NCBI GenBank assembly: GCA_900759005.1
Contig: CAAEUQ010000007.1
Location: 1 to 11,758 of the forward strand
From: Clostridia bacterium
GTDB taxonomy: Bacteria > Bacillota > Clostridia > Christensenellales > Aristaeellaceae
DNA length: 11,758 nt
Reading direction: 5' to 3'
The position numbers and the translations under genes are program-made. This document shows, piece after piece, positions 1 to 6,505 of the stretch (positions within the stretch are counted from its first letter, which is position 1; each line of letters opens with the position of its first letter). Under the pieces are notes generated by a model. That model was given only the letters and a program-made list of their open reading frames with translations. It made no database searches and was not told the DNA's origin.

Positions 1-95
1 TTCGAAGGTTTACTGGAGGTAAATCGAGAAATCTGCATGCCGCAGATGGCGGAAAAGACAGAGCCTGACGTGCCGCCGAATTGTGCGGTGTTGCC
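1..95 (+). repeat. Dispersed 95-bp repeat, copy 1 (cut by the window start)
   Basis: These bases match the reverse complement of 11640-11734 without gaps, with 6 differences (positions 29, 66, 71, 72, 76, 86), so 89/95 identical. Three hairpins can be drawn: 7-13 with 19-25 (loop TGGAG, one G-U pair), 31-36 with 42-47 (ATCTGC/GCAGAT, loop ATGCC), and 73-76 with 85-88 (CCGC/GCGG), which extends by two wobble pairs. Frame 1 is open across the repeat and ends in TAA at 97-99; the other copy is open in the same frame and ends in TAG at the equivalent codon. A GGAGGT sits at 15-20 but no start codon lies at a normal distance. The left end is unknown because the window starts inside or at the edge of the element. 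It could be a noncoding structured repeat or the 3' end of a small repeated gene. Confidence 0.9.
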
Positions 96-113
96 CTAAT
101 ATATCAAATGCAA

Positions 114-160
114 CCCCGTTTTAACGCTGGTTCGCTGGCGTTAAAACGGGGATTTCCTTT
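114..160 (+). terminator. Strong hairpin terminator ahead of deaD
   Basis: A perfect 14-bp stem (114-127 with 138-151, CCCCGTTTTAACGC against its complement) continues inward by one G-T wobble at 128/137, a second at 129/136, and G130-C135, which closes a TTCG tetraloop. It is followed by ATTTCCTTT, a moderate T-tract in the + direction; the other direction has no T-run. It most likely ends the transcript entering from left of the window, including repeat copy 1. It could instead act as a leader attenuator if the deaD promoter lies further left. Confidence 0.8.
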
Positions 161-165
161 ATAAT
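160..165 (+). promoter_or_regulatory. Candidate -10 box (TATAAT) for deaD
   Basis: A perfect TATAAT overlaps the T-tract of the hairpin terminator, 32 nt before the deaD start codon. No recognisable -35 hexamer is present at 16-19 bp spacing, because that region is the 3' arm of the hairpin, and there is no TG extension. The match may be fortuitous in an AT-rich stretch. Confidence 0.35.
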
Positions 166-197
166 AGGCAGGATGTGAATGATAGGGGCATAATGAA

Positions 198-2183
198 ATG
201 AACGAATTGAAATTCAGCGAGCTGGGTCTGATTCCCGAAATGCAGCGCGCAATCGACGAGTTGGGCTTCGAACAGACCACCGATATTCAGGCGAGCGCGA
301 TTCCGCTGATCCGCAAGGGGGCGGACGTGATCGGCAAATCCCAGACCGGCACGGGCAAGACGCTCGCGTTTGCGATTCCGGCAATTGAAAAGATTGATCG
401 CGAGGAAGCAAACCCGACGCCACAGGTGCTGATCCTGTGCCCGACGCGCGAGCTGGCGCAGCAGGGCTGCGAGGAAATCAAAAAACTCACGCGCTTCATG
501 CGCGATATCTGGCCGGTAGACGTATACGGCGGCGCGGCGATGGATCGCCAGATCATGCGCCTTCGCCGTGCAAACCTCGTGATCGGCACGCCGGGGCGAA
601 TCATGGATCACATGCGCCGCGGCACGCTTTCTCTGGAGCATATCAGGCTCGTCGTGCTCGACGAAGCGGACGAAATGCTCAGCATGGGCTTTATCGAGGA
701 CATTCAGACGATCCTGACCGACGTTCCGGAGGGGCATCAGACCGTTCTTTTCTCCGCAACGATGCCAGACGCAATTCTCGCGCTCACCGAACAGTTTCTG
801 AAGGAACCGGAGCGCGTGGAAATCAATCGTGAACAGGTAACGCTCGAAAAAATCAAACAGCTTTCAATGGAAGTCCCGATGGGCAGAAAGCTCGATGCGC
901 TGATTCTGTTTCTGCACGCGTATGACCCGAAGAGATGCATGATTTTCTGCAATACGAAGCTGATGGTCGATGAGGTATCCGCGCATCTGAACCGCAACGG
1001 ATTCACCTCCGAAGCGATTCACGGCGACATGAACCAATCGCAGCGCACGCGCGTTATGGAAGGCTTCAAAGCGTCCCGCCTGCCGATTCTGGTTGCTACC
1101 GACGTTGCGGCGCGCGGCATCGACGTCAGCGACGTGGACTACGTCATCAACTACGACATTCCTCAGAACAGCGAATACTATATTCACCGCATCGGGCGCA
1201 CCGGTCGTGCAGGCAAAGAGGGTTGCGCGATTTCGCTGATCTCCGGTCGCCGCCAGTTTTTCCAGCTGCGCGATACCGCGCGCGCCGCAAAATCCGACAT
1301 TACGCCGATTCCGATTCCCACCGTCGCCGAAATCCGCAATCGAATGGACGAGAAAAACCTCGCCCGCATTCAGGACGCGATTCTCTCCGGCGTATCCGAG
1401 CGCAACCAGAAGCTGATCGCTTCGCTGGTGGAAAAGGGCTATGATCTGGACATGGTTGCCGCCGCTGCGTTTGATCTGTGTTTCGCGCGCGACGACAGCG
1501 GGCTGAAGGACATTCTTCTCGAACGTAAATCGAATGCGAACGGGCGCTATCGCCGCGCGATGATCAACATCGGCCGCATTCAGAAGGTCGCACCGAACCA
1601 CATCGTAAGCGCCGTCGCCGAGAAAGGCCGCATTCGCGGTTCGCTCATCGGCAAGATTGAAATTTACGACGACCACGCGATTGTCGGTCTTCCTGCGGAC
1701 ATCGCCGAGGAGATCGTCGCTGATCTGAAGGGACTGACCATTTGCGGCGTGCCGACCGAAACCGTTCTGCTGCCGGACAAGCCCGAGCCGCGCCCGCAGC
1801 GCGCCGATTTTGTACGCAAAGGGCCTTACGGAAAGCCCGCGTATCCCGATCGCAGAAACAGAAACGCCGAATTCGCCGAGCGCAAGCCCTACGGCAATCG
1901 CGGCAGCGATTTCTCCGATCGCCGCGAATATGGAAATCGAAATGCCGAAGGCAAGCCCTATGGCAATCGCCGTTCGGAAGAATTCGCCGAGCGCCGCACG
2001 GAAAACGCTCCTCAGAAGCGCGGAAAGCAGAAGCTCTCGCCTGAAGCAAAGGCGCGGATTCTCGATTCGGAGCACCTCGATCGGTTCGAAATCGGCGCGC
2101 GCAAAGGCGACCGCAATCGTCCCAACCGCAATTTTGATCGCCGTCCGAACCGCAAAACCAATCAGAAAAAACATCACGGATAA
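198..2183 (+). CDS. deaD: DEAD-box ATP-dependent RNA helicase, DeaD/CsdA type
   Basis: A 661-residue RNA helicase that unwinds structured RNA using ATP. In this family it acts in ribosome assembly, RNA decay and cold adaptation. All core motifs are visible: Q-motif region near 5-36, motif I SQTGTGKT 48-55, Ia PTRELAQ 82-88, Ib TPGR 131-134, II DEAD 155-158, III SAT 186-188, IV around 249-254, V TDVAARGID 301-309, VI HRIGRTGRAG 330-339. Residues about 450-526 form a DbpA-type RNA-binding domain (GRIRGSLIGKIEI region). Residues 527-661 are a charged Arg/Asn-rich tail with repeated KPYGNR and EFAER motifs, a likely nonspecific RNA-binding segment. The length is close to that of E. coli DeaD. The start is supported by AGGGG at 184-188, 9 nt upstream of the ATG. 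The gene stands alone between two terminators. Family is certain; the exact paralogue (deaD, cshA or dbpA role) is inferred. Confidence 0.95.
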   Translation: MNELKFSELGLIPEMQRAIDELGFEQTTDIQASAIPLIRKGADVIGKSQTGTGKTLAFAIPAIEKIDREEANPTPQVLILCPTRELAQQGCEEIKKLTRFMRDIWPVDVYGGAAMDRQIMRLRRANLVIGTPGRIMDHMRRGTLSLEHIRLVVLDEADEMLSMGFIEDIQTILTDVPEGHQTVLFSATMPDAILALTEQFLKEPERVEINREQVTLEKIKQLSMEVPMGRKLDALILFLHAYDPKRCMIFCNTKLMVDEVSAHLNRNGFTSEAIHGDMNQSQRTRVMEGFKASRLPILVATDVAARGIDVSDVDYVINYDIPQNSEYYIHRIGRTGRAGKEGCAISLISGRRQFFQLRDTARAAKSDITPIPIPTVAEIRNRMDEKNLARIQDAILSGVSERNQKLIASLVEKGYDLDMVAAAAFDLCFARDDSGLKDILLERKSNANGRYRRAMINIGRIQKVAPNHIVSAVAEKGRIRGSLIGKIEIYDDHAIVGLPADIAEEIVADLKGLTICGVPTETVLLPDKPEPRPQRADFVRKGPYGKPAYPDRRNRNAEFAERKPYGNRGSDFSDRREYGNRNAEGKPYGNRRSEEFAERRTENAPQKRGKQKLSPEAKARILDSEHLDRFEIGARKGDRNRPNRNFDRRPNRKTNQKKHHG

Positions 2184-2189
2184 CGCAAA

Positions 2190-2223
2190 ACCGCCGCGGC
2201 ATTCTCGCCGCGGCGGTCGTTTT
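2190..2223. terminator. Bidirectional terminator between deaD and the L,D-transpeptidase gene
   Basis: A perfect 11-bp GC-rich stem pairs 2190-2200 (ACCGCCGCGGC) with 2207-2217 around a 6-nt loop. On the + side it is followed by CGTTTTCT, and on the - side by a TTTT run (AAAA at 2187-2190). It starts 7 nt after the deaD stop and ends 5 nt before the stop of the opposing gene, so it can serve both. Confidence 0.85.
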
Positions 2224-2227
2224 CTAA

Positions 2228-4234
2228 TCAGTACACGATGATCTTCGTATTTCTCGGGCAATTCTGGTTGATCCACTTCGCGTCCTCAACGCTCAGACGA
2301 ATGCATCCATGCGAAGCCTTTCTGCCAAGATTGTTGACCGAGCTCTGCGTCACTGGGCCATCCTTTTCCTTGTACAGCACCGAATGGAACATAATATCGC
2401 CCTCGATATAGTACGCGTACTGCGCCCAGCATTTGAACTTCTTGAAATAATGCCAGCGCGCGCCGGGGCCGGTTTCGTTCTGGAATGTGCCCTTCGGGGT
2501 AGGGGTTGCATTCTTGCCGGTGGAGCACTTCATCGTGCGCACGAGCACGGTGTATTCCTCGTTCTCGTCGGGCGCATAGGCGTAAACGCGCTGCTTGTCG
2601 ACGCTGACCTTCAGCACATACGGCTTCAGCGCCTTCTTTGCATCGTCCGAGAACAGAATCTCGAGCGTCGTCTGATCCGCAATTCCGGTCTGATCGAGCT
2701 TGTGCCGTTTCTGGAAAGCCTCAATCGCGCGCTTCGTGCCTCCGCCGTAATCGCCGTCGAGACTGCTGTAGTAGTATTCCAGCGCATTCAGCCGGCGCTG
2801 CAGGCGAACCACGTCGCCGGAGAAGGAATCCGAATCAATCTTTTCCGGAATCGCCGGGAAAGAATCGGAATAGAAATCGTCCAGCAGCAGCGGATCCGCA
2901 ATTCCGTTGACCTCGACGGTCAGGAAGCTTTCGATCGTCGCAGTTCCGGCATTCACCGCCGCCATCTTTTCATCGTCCGCACGCACGGCGCGTTCTTCGA
3001 TCGCGCGCATATACGTTTGCAGGTTTTTCACCGCCTGAACGGTATTCGCGCCGTAATCACCGTCCGACGAGCCCTTGCCGAAGCCGAGCACGCGCAGGCG
3101 GGTTTGCAGCGTCTTTACCGCGTCGCCCTCTGAACCGAATGCGAGCATCTGGTTGTCCGGCCTCTTCGCGTTTTCGGAAAACAGCGCGAGCTGCGTGCTT
3201 TCGTCCGCGATTCCGGTTACGTCCAGCGCATTGTAATACTGGAAGATGCGAATCGAACGCGCAGTCGAGCCGCCGTAAATACCGTCTGCCTTATCGGTCA
3301 TATAGCCCAGATCGTGCAGACGATTCTGAACGCGCTTCACCGCGTCGCCCTTGTCGCCGGATTTCAATTCGCCGCGAGTAATCTTAAAGGCGTCGCTGTA
3401 AAGATACGCCTGCAGCAGCGCGTCCGCTTTGCCGTTGACCTCCGTAACCGGCGTGGGTTCCGGTTCAGGCGTGGGAGCTTCGGTTGCAATCGGATGATCG
3501 TCCGGCAGCGCGCTGTCGGGAACCGCCGTCGCAATCGGCGCAATCGTCGGCTCCGCAGTCGGGCGCGCATCGATCAGATCCTGCTCCAGCTCGCGCACAT
3601 ACTGCTGAAGCATTTCAACCGCTGCTCTGGTGTTATTGCCGAAGAATCCGTCCGCCTTGTCGTCCAGATAGCCCAGCTGAATCAGCTTTTCCTGAAGCCG
3701 CTGCGTCGCCGTGCCGTTTACATTCTTGGAAAGCTCCGGATAATACGGAACCGTAACCTCGATCGACGAAATCATCCAGCTGTCGCGCGCCCAGACCGGC
3801 GTTTCGCCCTCCGGAATCGCGGATTTTCTGCCGCTCGCAATCGCCTGATCGATTGCGTTCGCCAGCGATTTGGTATCGACAGCGACGCCCTGAATCGCGG
3901 CGCTCGCGAGATCGTTCAGCCATACGTCGAGCGCTTTCCAATCCTCTTTGGAATAGTTTTCCGTCGCAATCAGATTCAGCGCCGCGCGCATCGTGATGCC
4001 CGACGTGCTCACCTTTTCAATCGCGCAGGTATGTTCTTCGGGCTCGACGCCCTCCGGCAGCGAAAGATCATAGTTGATCGCGGTCGATTTTGGAATTGAT
4101 GTTTCGCTCATCAGCTTCTGTATATCCGCCTGCCACGCTTCCGGCTCCGCCGTTTCCGCCGCGGTAATCGCGACGATCGACGCAAGCAGCGTCAGCGCCA
4201 GCACGATCGCAAGTATGCTTCTGAATCTGTTCAT
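2228..4234 (-). CDS. Secreted L,D-transpeptidase (YkuD) with four peptidoglycan-binding repeats
   Basis: A 668-residue exported enzyme predicted to form 3-3 cross-links in, or attach groups to, peptidoglycan from tetrapeptide stems. Residues 1-26 are a signal peptide (MNRFR, then a hydrophobic stretch, then AITAAE). Residues 27-170 match no domain I recognise. PG_binding_1-like units lie at about 173-215, 296-352, 368-411 and 472-530. Units 1 and 3 are interrupted: their closing VNG-AD segment comes later (266-283 and 441-458), after a Pro/Thr/Glu-rich linker (224-264) and a helical insert (411-438). Residues 540-668 are the YkuD catalytic domain, with H617 in MFHS and the S641-H-G-C644-I-R motif; C644 is the predicted nucleophile. 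The start is set by GGAGGGG (4240-4246), 5 nt from the ATG. It is a single gene convergent with deaD. Family assignment is firm; the reaction product is inferred. Confidence 0.93.
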   Translation of the reverse strand: MNRFRSILAIVLALTLLASIVAITAAETAEPEAWQADIQKLMSETSIPKSTAINYDLSLPEGVEPEEHTCAIEKVSTSGITMRAALNLIATENYSKEDWKALDVWLNDLASAAIQGVAVDTKSLANAIDQAIASGRKSAIPEGETPVWARDSWMISSIEVTVPYYPELSKNVNGTATQRLQEKLIQLGYLDDKADGFFGNNTRAAVEMLQQYVRELEQDLIDARPTAEPTIAPIATAVPDSALPDDHPIATEAPTPEPEPTPVTEVNGKADALLQAYLYSDAFKITRGELKSGDKGDAVKRVQNRLHDLGYMTDKADGIYGGSTARSIRIFQYYNALDVTGIADESTQLALFSENAKRPDNQMLAFGSEGDAVKTLQTRLRVLGFGKGSSDGDYGANTVQAVKNLQTYMRAIEERAVRADDEKMAAVNAGTATIESFLTVEVNGIADPLLLDDFYSDSFPAIPEKIDSDSFSGDVVRLQRRLNALEYYYSSLDGDYGGGTKRAIEAFQKRHKLDQTGIADQTTLEILFSDDAKKALKPYVLKVSVDKQRVYAYAPDENEEYTVLVRTMKCSTGKNATPTPKGTFQNETGPGARWHYFKKFKCWAQYAYYIEGDIMFHSVLYKEKDGPVTQSSVNNLGRKASHGCIRLSVEDAKWINQNCPRNTKIIVY

Positions 4235-4269
4235 TCAAGCCCCTCCGGTTCCAGTCTTTTTGTGCGCAC

Positions 4270-4275
4270 TATATA
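4270..4275 (-). promoter_or_regulatory. Weak candidate -10 box for the L,D-transpeptidase gene
   Basis: In the 126 bp between the upstream operon's terminator and this gene, the minus strand reads TATATA here, 35 nt upstream of the start codon. No convincing -35 box is found at the right distance. An 8-bp palindrome, GTGCGCAC (4262-4269), lies directly downstream. Nothing else stands out in 4235-4360. Confidence 0.25.
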
Positions 4276-4360
4276 GACGCAACACGCGCGGTTTTTGTTG
4301 CATCATTTTCGTCCTTTTTCGCGCATGGAAAGATTTTACGTACTACGGGAGAGGGGCATG

Positions 4361-4389
4361 GAAAAGCGCCCGAGCATTTGCCCGAGCGC
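4361..4389 (-). terminator. Hairpin terminator of the xre/membrane-protein operon
   Basis: Read on the minus strand, GCGCTCGGGC (4389-4380) pairs with GCTCGGGCGC (4375-4366) over 10 positions, two of them G-U wobbles that form only in minus-strand RNA. The loop is AAAT and TTTT follows at 4365-4362. It begins 8 nt after the stop codon of the membrane-protein gene. The strand-specific wobble pairing supports a minus-strand transcript. Confidence 0.75.
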
Positions 4390-4397
4390 ATCGTTTT

Positions 4398-4733
4398 TTA
4401 CTGGATAATTTTGAATTTGCCGATATACGGAAGCTCCATCACGCGTTCGTTGGTCGCCAGCTGCAAAAAGCACATCACGCCGATCAGCAGCAGCACGAAC
4501 TGCGCCAGTCCGCCGACCAGCTTAAACAGCCAGCCAATCAGCGGAATGCACGTGAAAATTCCGAACAGCGCGCCCACCAGAATCGAACAAATCCACAAAA
4601 GCAAACCCTGATTGGCACAATACTTTCCGAGCTTTGAATCCTTGCACAGAATCAGCGGCAGAAAAAAGATGATATAGCCCAAGGCTGCTCTTGTTTTGTT
4701 TTCGCGCATATCTTCATAGGTAAAACCGTTCAT
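4398..4733 (-). CDS. Small multipass membrane protein (DUF4870/Tic20-like)
   Basis: A 111-residue hydrophobic protein. Three membrane segments are visible, at about 16-30, 43-63 and 72-92, with a polar loop KDSKLGKYCANQGL (31-44) after the first. A conserved-looking tail, ELPYIGKFKII, lies at 100-110. The PL-x(3-4)-KDSK...ANQGL pattern resembles small DUF4870/Tic20-like membrane proteins as I recall them; this is recognition by eye, not a search result, and the molecular function is unknown. The ATG directly follows the TAA of the upstream XRE gene with no base between, and its Shine-Dalgarno GAGG lies inside that gene, so translation is probably coupled. A terminator follows 8 nt after the stop. 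Coupling suggests that the two products work together, perhaps with the membrane protein as sensor or anchor, which is inference. Confidence 0.8.
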   Translation of the reverse strand: MNGFTYEDMRENKTRAALGYIIFFLPLILCKDSKLGKYCANQGLLLWICSILVGALFGIFTCIPLIGWLFKLVGGLAQFVLLLIGVMCFLQLATNERVMELPYIGKFKIIQ

Positions 4734-6272
4734 TTATGCCTCGCCATCCTTTTTCTCGTCCGCCTTCATCATGCCGTCCAGCATATCCACCGCATCGAAA
4801 TCGCCCGCATCGATCGCAAGCTGCATCAGCCATTCGAGACTCTGCGGCTTCAAAACGCCTTCGAAGCGCTTCACGCCTTCCCATTTGCCCTGCTTTGCCA
4901 AGCGAATGCAGCATTTCAGCAGCACATCCTGTTTCAAATCCTTCGCGACCAGATCGAGATATTCATAATCCTCCGTATCCGTCGCATCGAGCGCCGCCTT
5001 TTCAATCTGAGCGTCGTCCATATCGTAGCGCGTCAGCTGCGCAGCCAGTACGCGCGCGCCCGCGCGCCGCGCCGTATTTGCAATCTCGACCACGCAATTC
5101 TTCATATCAATCTGCTCGGCATACGTCGAAAGCCACTGCCAGTTTTCCGCCTTCATCGCCGCCAGTGCCACGCGCTGCTGGAGATGATCGTCGAACTTCC
5201 ATACGTGCTCGCCCAGCCAGCCCCAATCGCCGTTCGCAATCGCGGTTTCAATCGTACCTGCGTCGGCATAGCCGCCGAGATTTTTGCAAACCCAATCCTG
5301 CATTCCCAGCGCATTCGCGCGTTCGGAAATGCGCTTTTTCAGCTCTTCGTCGTTTACCTCCGAAAGGTGTGCCTCGATCCATTCCCAGCGCCCGTCGTCC
5401 ATTGCGCGCTCAAACGCACTCCGGCGCAGCCGCTGCAGGCGCTCCTCGCGCGAAGCTGCATCCGTGGTCAGACTGTCAATTGTCTTGCTCACGCCGTCGA
5501 CAACCGTTTCGCCGATTCGAACCACCTTGCGCACCACAGTGTCCACGCCCTGTCCGATTGCGCGCGAAACGTCCTCCAGCGACGGCGTATCCGGCGTGCG
5601 CGCATTGTCGCTCGGCGGCGCAATCCTTTCGCCCCGCGCAATCGACCGCGCGAACGAATCCACCGTTTCCTTCTTCAGATACGGCGCGAACTGGCGTAGC
5701 TGATCCCAATCCATCTCGGAAGCGTTCAGGCGAATCAGCCGTTCGAGGCACGCGCCGCCGATATACGGCGCGAATTGCATCAGCTCCGCGCAGGTCAGTG
5801 CTCCCTGCGCGTTCAGCATTTCTTCCACAGCTCCCTTCGACATGAACGGCGCCATTCTCGCAAGGCTCTTCAGATCAACCTTTTCGCGCGCCGCACTCTC
5901 CGGCGTGCCTTCCACCTTCGCGTCCATCGCGCCGTCGTCTTCGGGAATCGTCTCCTTCGGCTCACTCTTGAAGATATTGCCGATATCGTCGATCACGCCG
6001 CCAACAAAGCTGCCGATCGTCGAGCCGGCAGCCGGCTCTTCGCGCTCAAGGCGCGCTTCCGGCACGGTTCCGTTCAAAAGCTGCTCGACCGTAATTCCAA
6101 ACAGCTTCGTCAAATCCAGCAGTGTCTGAATATCCGGAAGCGCCGCGCCGTTTTCCCATTTGGAAACCGCCTGATGCGAGACATTCAGCGCCGCAGCCAG
6201 CTGCTGCTGAGTCAGTCCCTTCGTCTGTCGAAGCGTCGCGATCAACCTTCCAACCGCCCGCGTATCTACCAT
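4734..6272 (-). CDS. XRE-family regulator with a long alpha-helical repeat region
   Basis: A 512-residue protein. Residues 8-66 are a Cro/C1-type helix-turn-helix domain; the recognition part TQQQLAAALNVSHQAVSKWE (21-40) is typical. Residues 80-105 are a glycine-spaced amphipathic stretch followed by an acidic linker. Three units with an APF/APY core recur every 27-28 residues (cores at 141, 168, 196). Residues 231-270 look like a long amphipathic helix. From about 286 to 500, eight units recur every 28-29 residues, many with an aromatic-x-aromatic signature (WEW 296, WGW 350, WQW 378, YEY 436), resembling a HEAT/TPR-like solenoid. Such a region would bind a protein partner. Start: GGAGG at 6281-6285, 8 nt from the ATG. 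It is the first gene of a two-gene operon and is divergent from htpG. The DNA-binding role is well supported; the ligand or partner and target genes are unknown. Confidence 0.88.
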   Translation of the reverse strand: MVDTRAVGRLIATLRQTKGLTQQQLAAALNVSHQAVSKWENGAALPDIQTLLDLTKLFGITVEQLLNGTVPEARLEREEPAAGSTIGSFVGGVIDDIGNIFKSEPKETIPEDDGAMDAKVEGTPESAAREKVDLKSLARMAPFMSKGAVEEMLNAQGALTCAELMQFAPYIGGACLERLIRLNASEMDWDQLRQFAPYLKKETVDSFARSIARGERIAPPSDNARTPDTPSLEDVSRAIGQGVDTVVRKVVRIGETVVDGVSKTIDSLTTDAASREERLQRLRRSAFERAMDDGRWEWIEAHLSEVNDEELKKRISERANALGMQDWVCKNLGGYADAGTIETAIANGDWGWLGEHVWKFDDHLQQRVALAAMKAENWQWLSTYAEQIDMKNCVVEIANTARRAGARVLAAQLTRYDMDDAQIEKAALDATDTEDYEYLDLVAKDLKQDVLLKCCIRLAKQGKWEGVKRFEGVLKPQSLEWLMQLAIDAGDFDAVDMLDGMMKADEKKDGEA

Positions 6273-6334
6273 ATGTCTTACCTCCGTCCCGCATCAAGCG
6301 TTTTATGTTTGGCGAACCCCTTCACCATGCTCAG

Positions 6335-6363
6335 ATTCTAGCATATTCTATTTCTCATTGCAA
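6335..6363 (-). promoter_or_regulatory. Sigma-A type promoter of the xre operon
   Basis: On the minus strand, TTGCAA (6363-6358) and TAGAAT (6340-6335) are separated by 17 bp, with a TG-N extension before the -10 box. The -35 box lies in a symmetrical TTGC-TT-GCAA element (6358-6367), and TAGAAT occurs a second time 10 bp upstream (6345-6350). Transcription would start near 6328 and give a leader of about 55 nt. Confidence 0.75.
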
Positions 6364-6372
6364 GCAACCACG

Positions 6373-6402
6373 GGTTGAATCATCTAAAATCATGGTTGAA
6401 TC
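6373..6402. repeat. Pair of 9-bp direct repeats, candidate operator
   Basis: GGTTGAATC occurs at 6373-6381 and again at 6394-6402, with starts 21 bp apart, two helical turns, so a protein would meet both on the same face. The pair lies just upstream of the xre -35 box and left of the CIRCE element. It may be an operator for the XRE protein itself or for another regulator. The evidence is sequence repetition and position only. Confidence 0.5.
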
Positions 6403-6409
6403 CAATTTG

Positions 6410-6436
6410 TTAGCACTCTTTTTATTCGAGTGCCAA
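6410..6436. promoter_or_regulatory. CIRCE element (HrcA operator) upstream of htpG
   Basis: TTAGCACTC, 9 bp, then GAGTGCCAA: this matches the CIRCE consensus TTAGCACTC-N9-GAGTGCTAA at 17 of 18 defined positions, with the exact spacing. CIRCE is the binding site of the heat-shock repressor HrcA. It ends 8 bp before the htpG -35 box and lies 46 bp from the divergent xre -35 box, so htpG is the likely target. Confidence 0.93.
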
Positions 6437-6444
6437 AAAAAGTG

Positions 6445-6473
6445 TTGACAAACACGCGTTCAGTGATTAAAAT
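6445..6473 (+). promoter_or_regulatory. Sigma-A type promoter of htpG
   Basis: A perfect TTGACA (6445-6450), a 17-bp spacer and TAAAAT (6468-6473) make a near-consensus vegetative promoter. Transcription would start near 6480, about 26 nt before the start codon. The -35 box is inside a small inverted repeat, GTGTT-GACA-AACAC (6442-6455). With CIRCE just upstream, the expected behaviour is strong transcription held down by HrcA and released on heat or protein-folding stress. Confidence 0.9.
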
Positions 6474-6505
6474 AGAGGTAAATCATCCCAAGGGAGGTCG
6501 TTATT

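Noticed and set aside
37..99. A 20-residue peptide starting at the ATG inside repeat copy 1
   Set aside because: The only Shine-Dalgarno-like site (15-20) is 16 nt from this ATG and is partly tied up in a hairpin, so there is no real support for translation from here.
193..201. A two-codon minimal ORF ATG-AAA-TGA overlapping the deaD start
   Set aside because: The nearby Shine-Dalgarno is better spaced for the ATG at 198. So short an ORF needs no function to explain it.
864..2276. A 470-codon open frame antisense to deaD
   Set aside because: It lies fully opposite a clear DEAD-box gene and continues across the terminator. Its translation is low-complexity Ala/Arg/Ile with no recognisable domain, as expected from the codon bias of the true strand.
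2309..4099. Long + strand open frames opposite the L,D-transpeptidase (2309-3133, 3314-4099)
   Set aside because: The minus strand carries a signal peptide, repeats and the SHGC catalytic motif in frame. The antisense products are Arg-rich and without motifs.
4736..5845. A 369-codon + strand open frame opposite the XRE regulator
   Set aside because: The product is Pro/Arg/Ser-rich low complexity, while the opposite strand encodes a clean helix-turn-helix protein with a good ribosome binding site.
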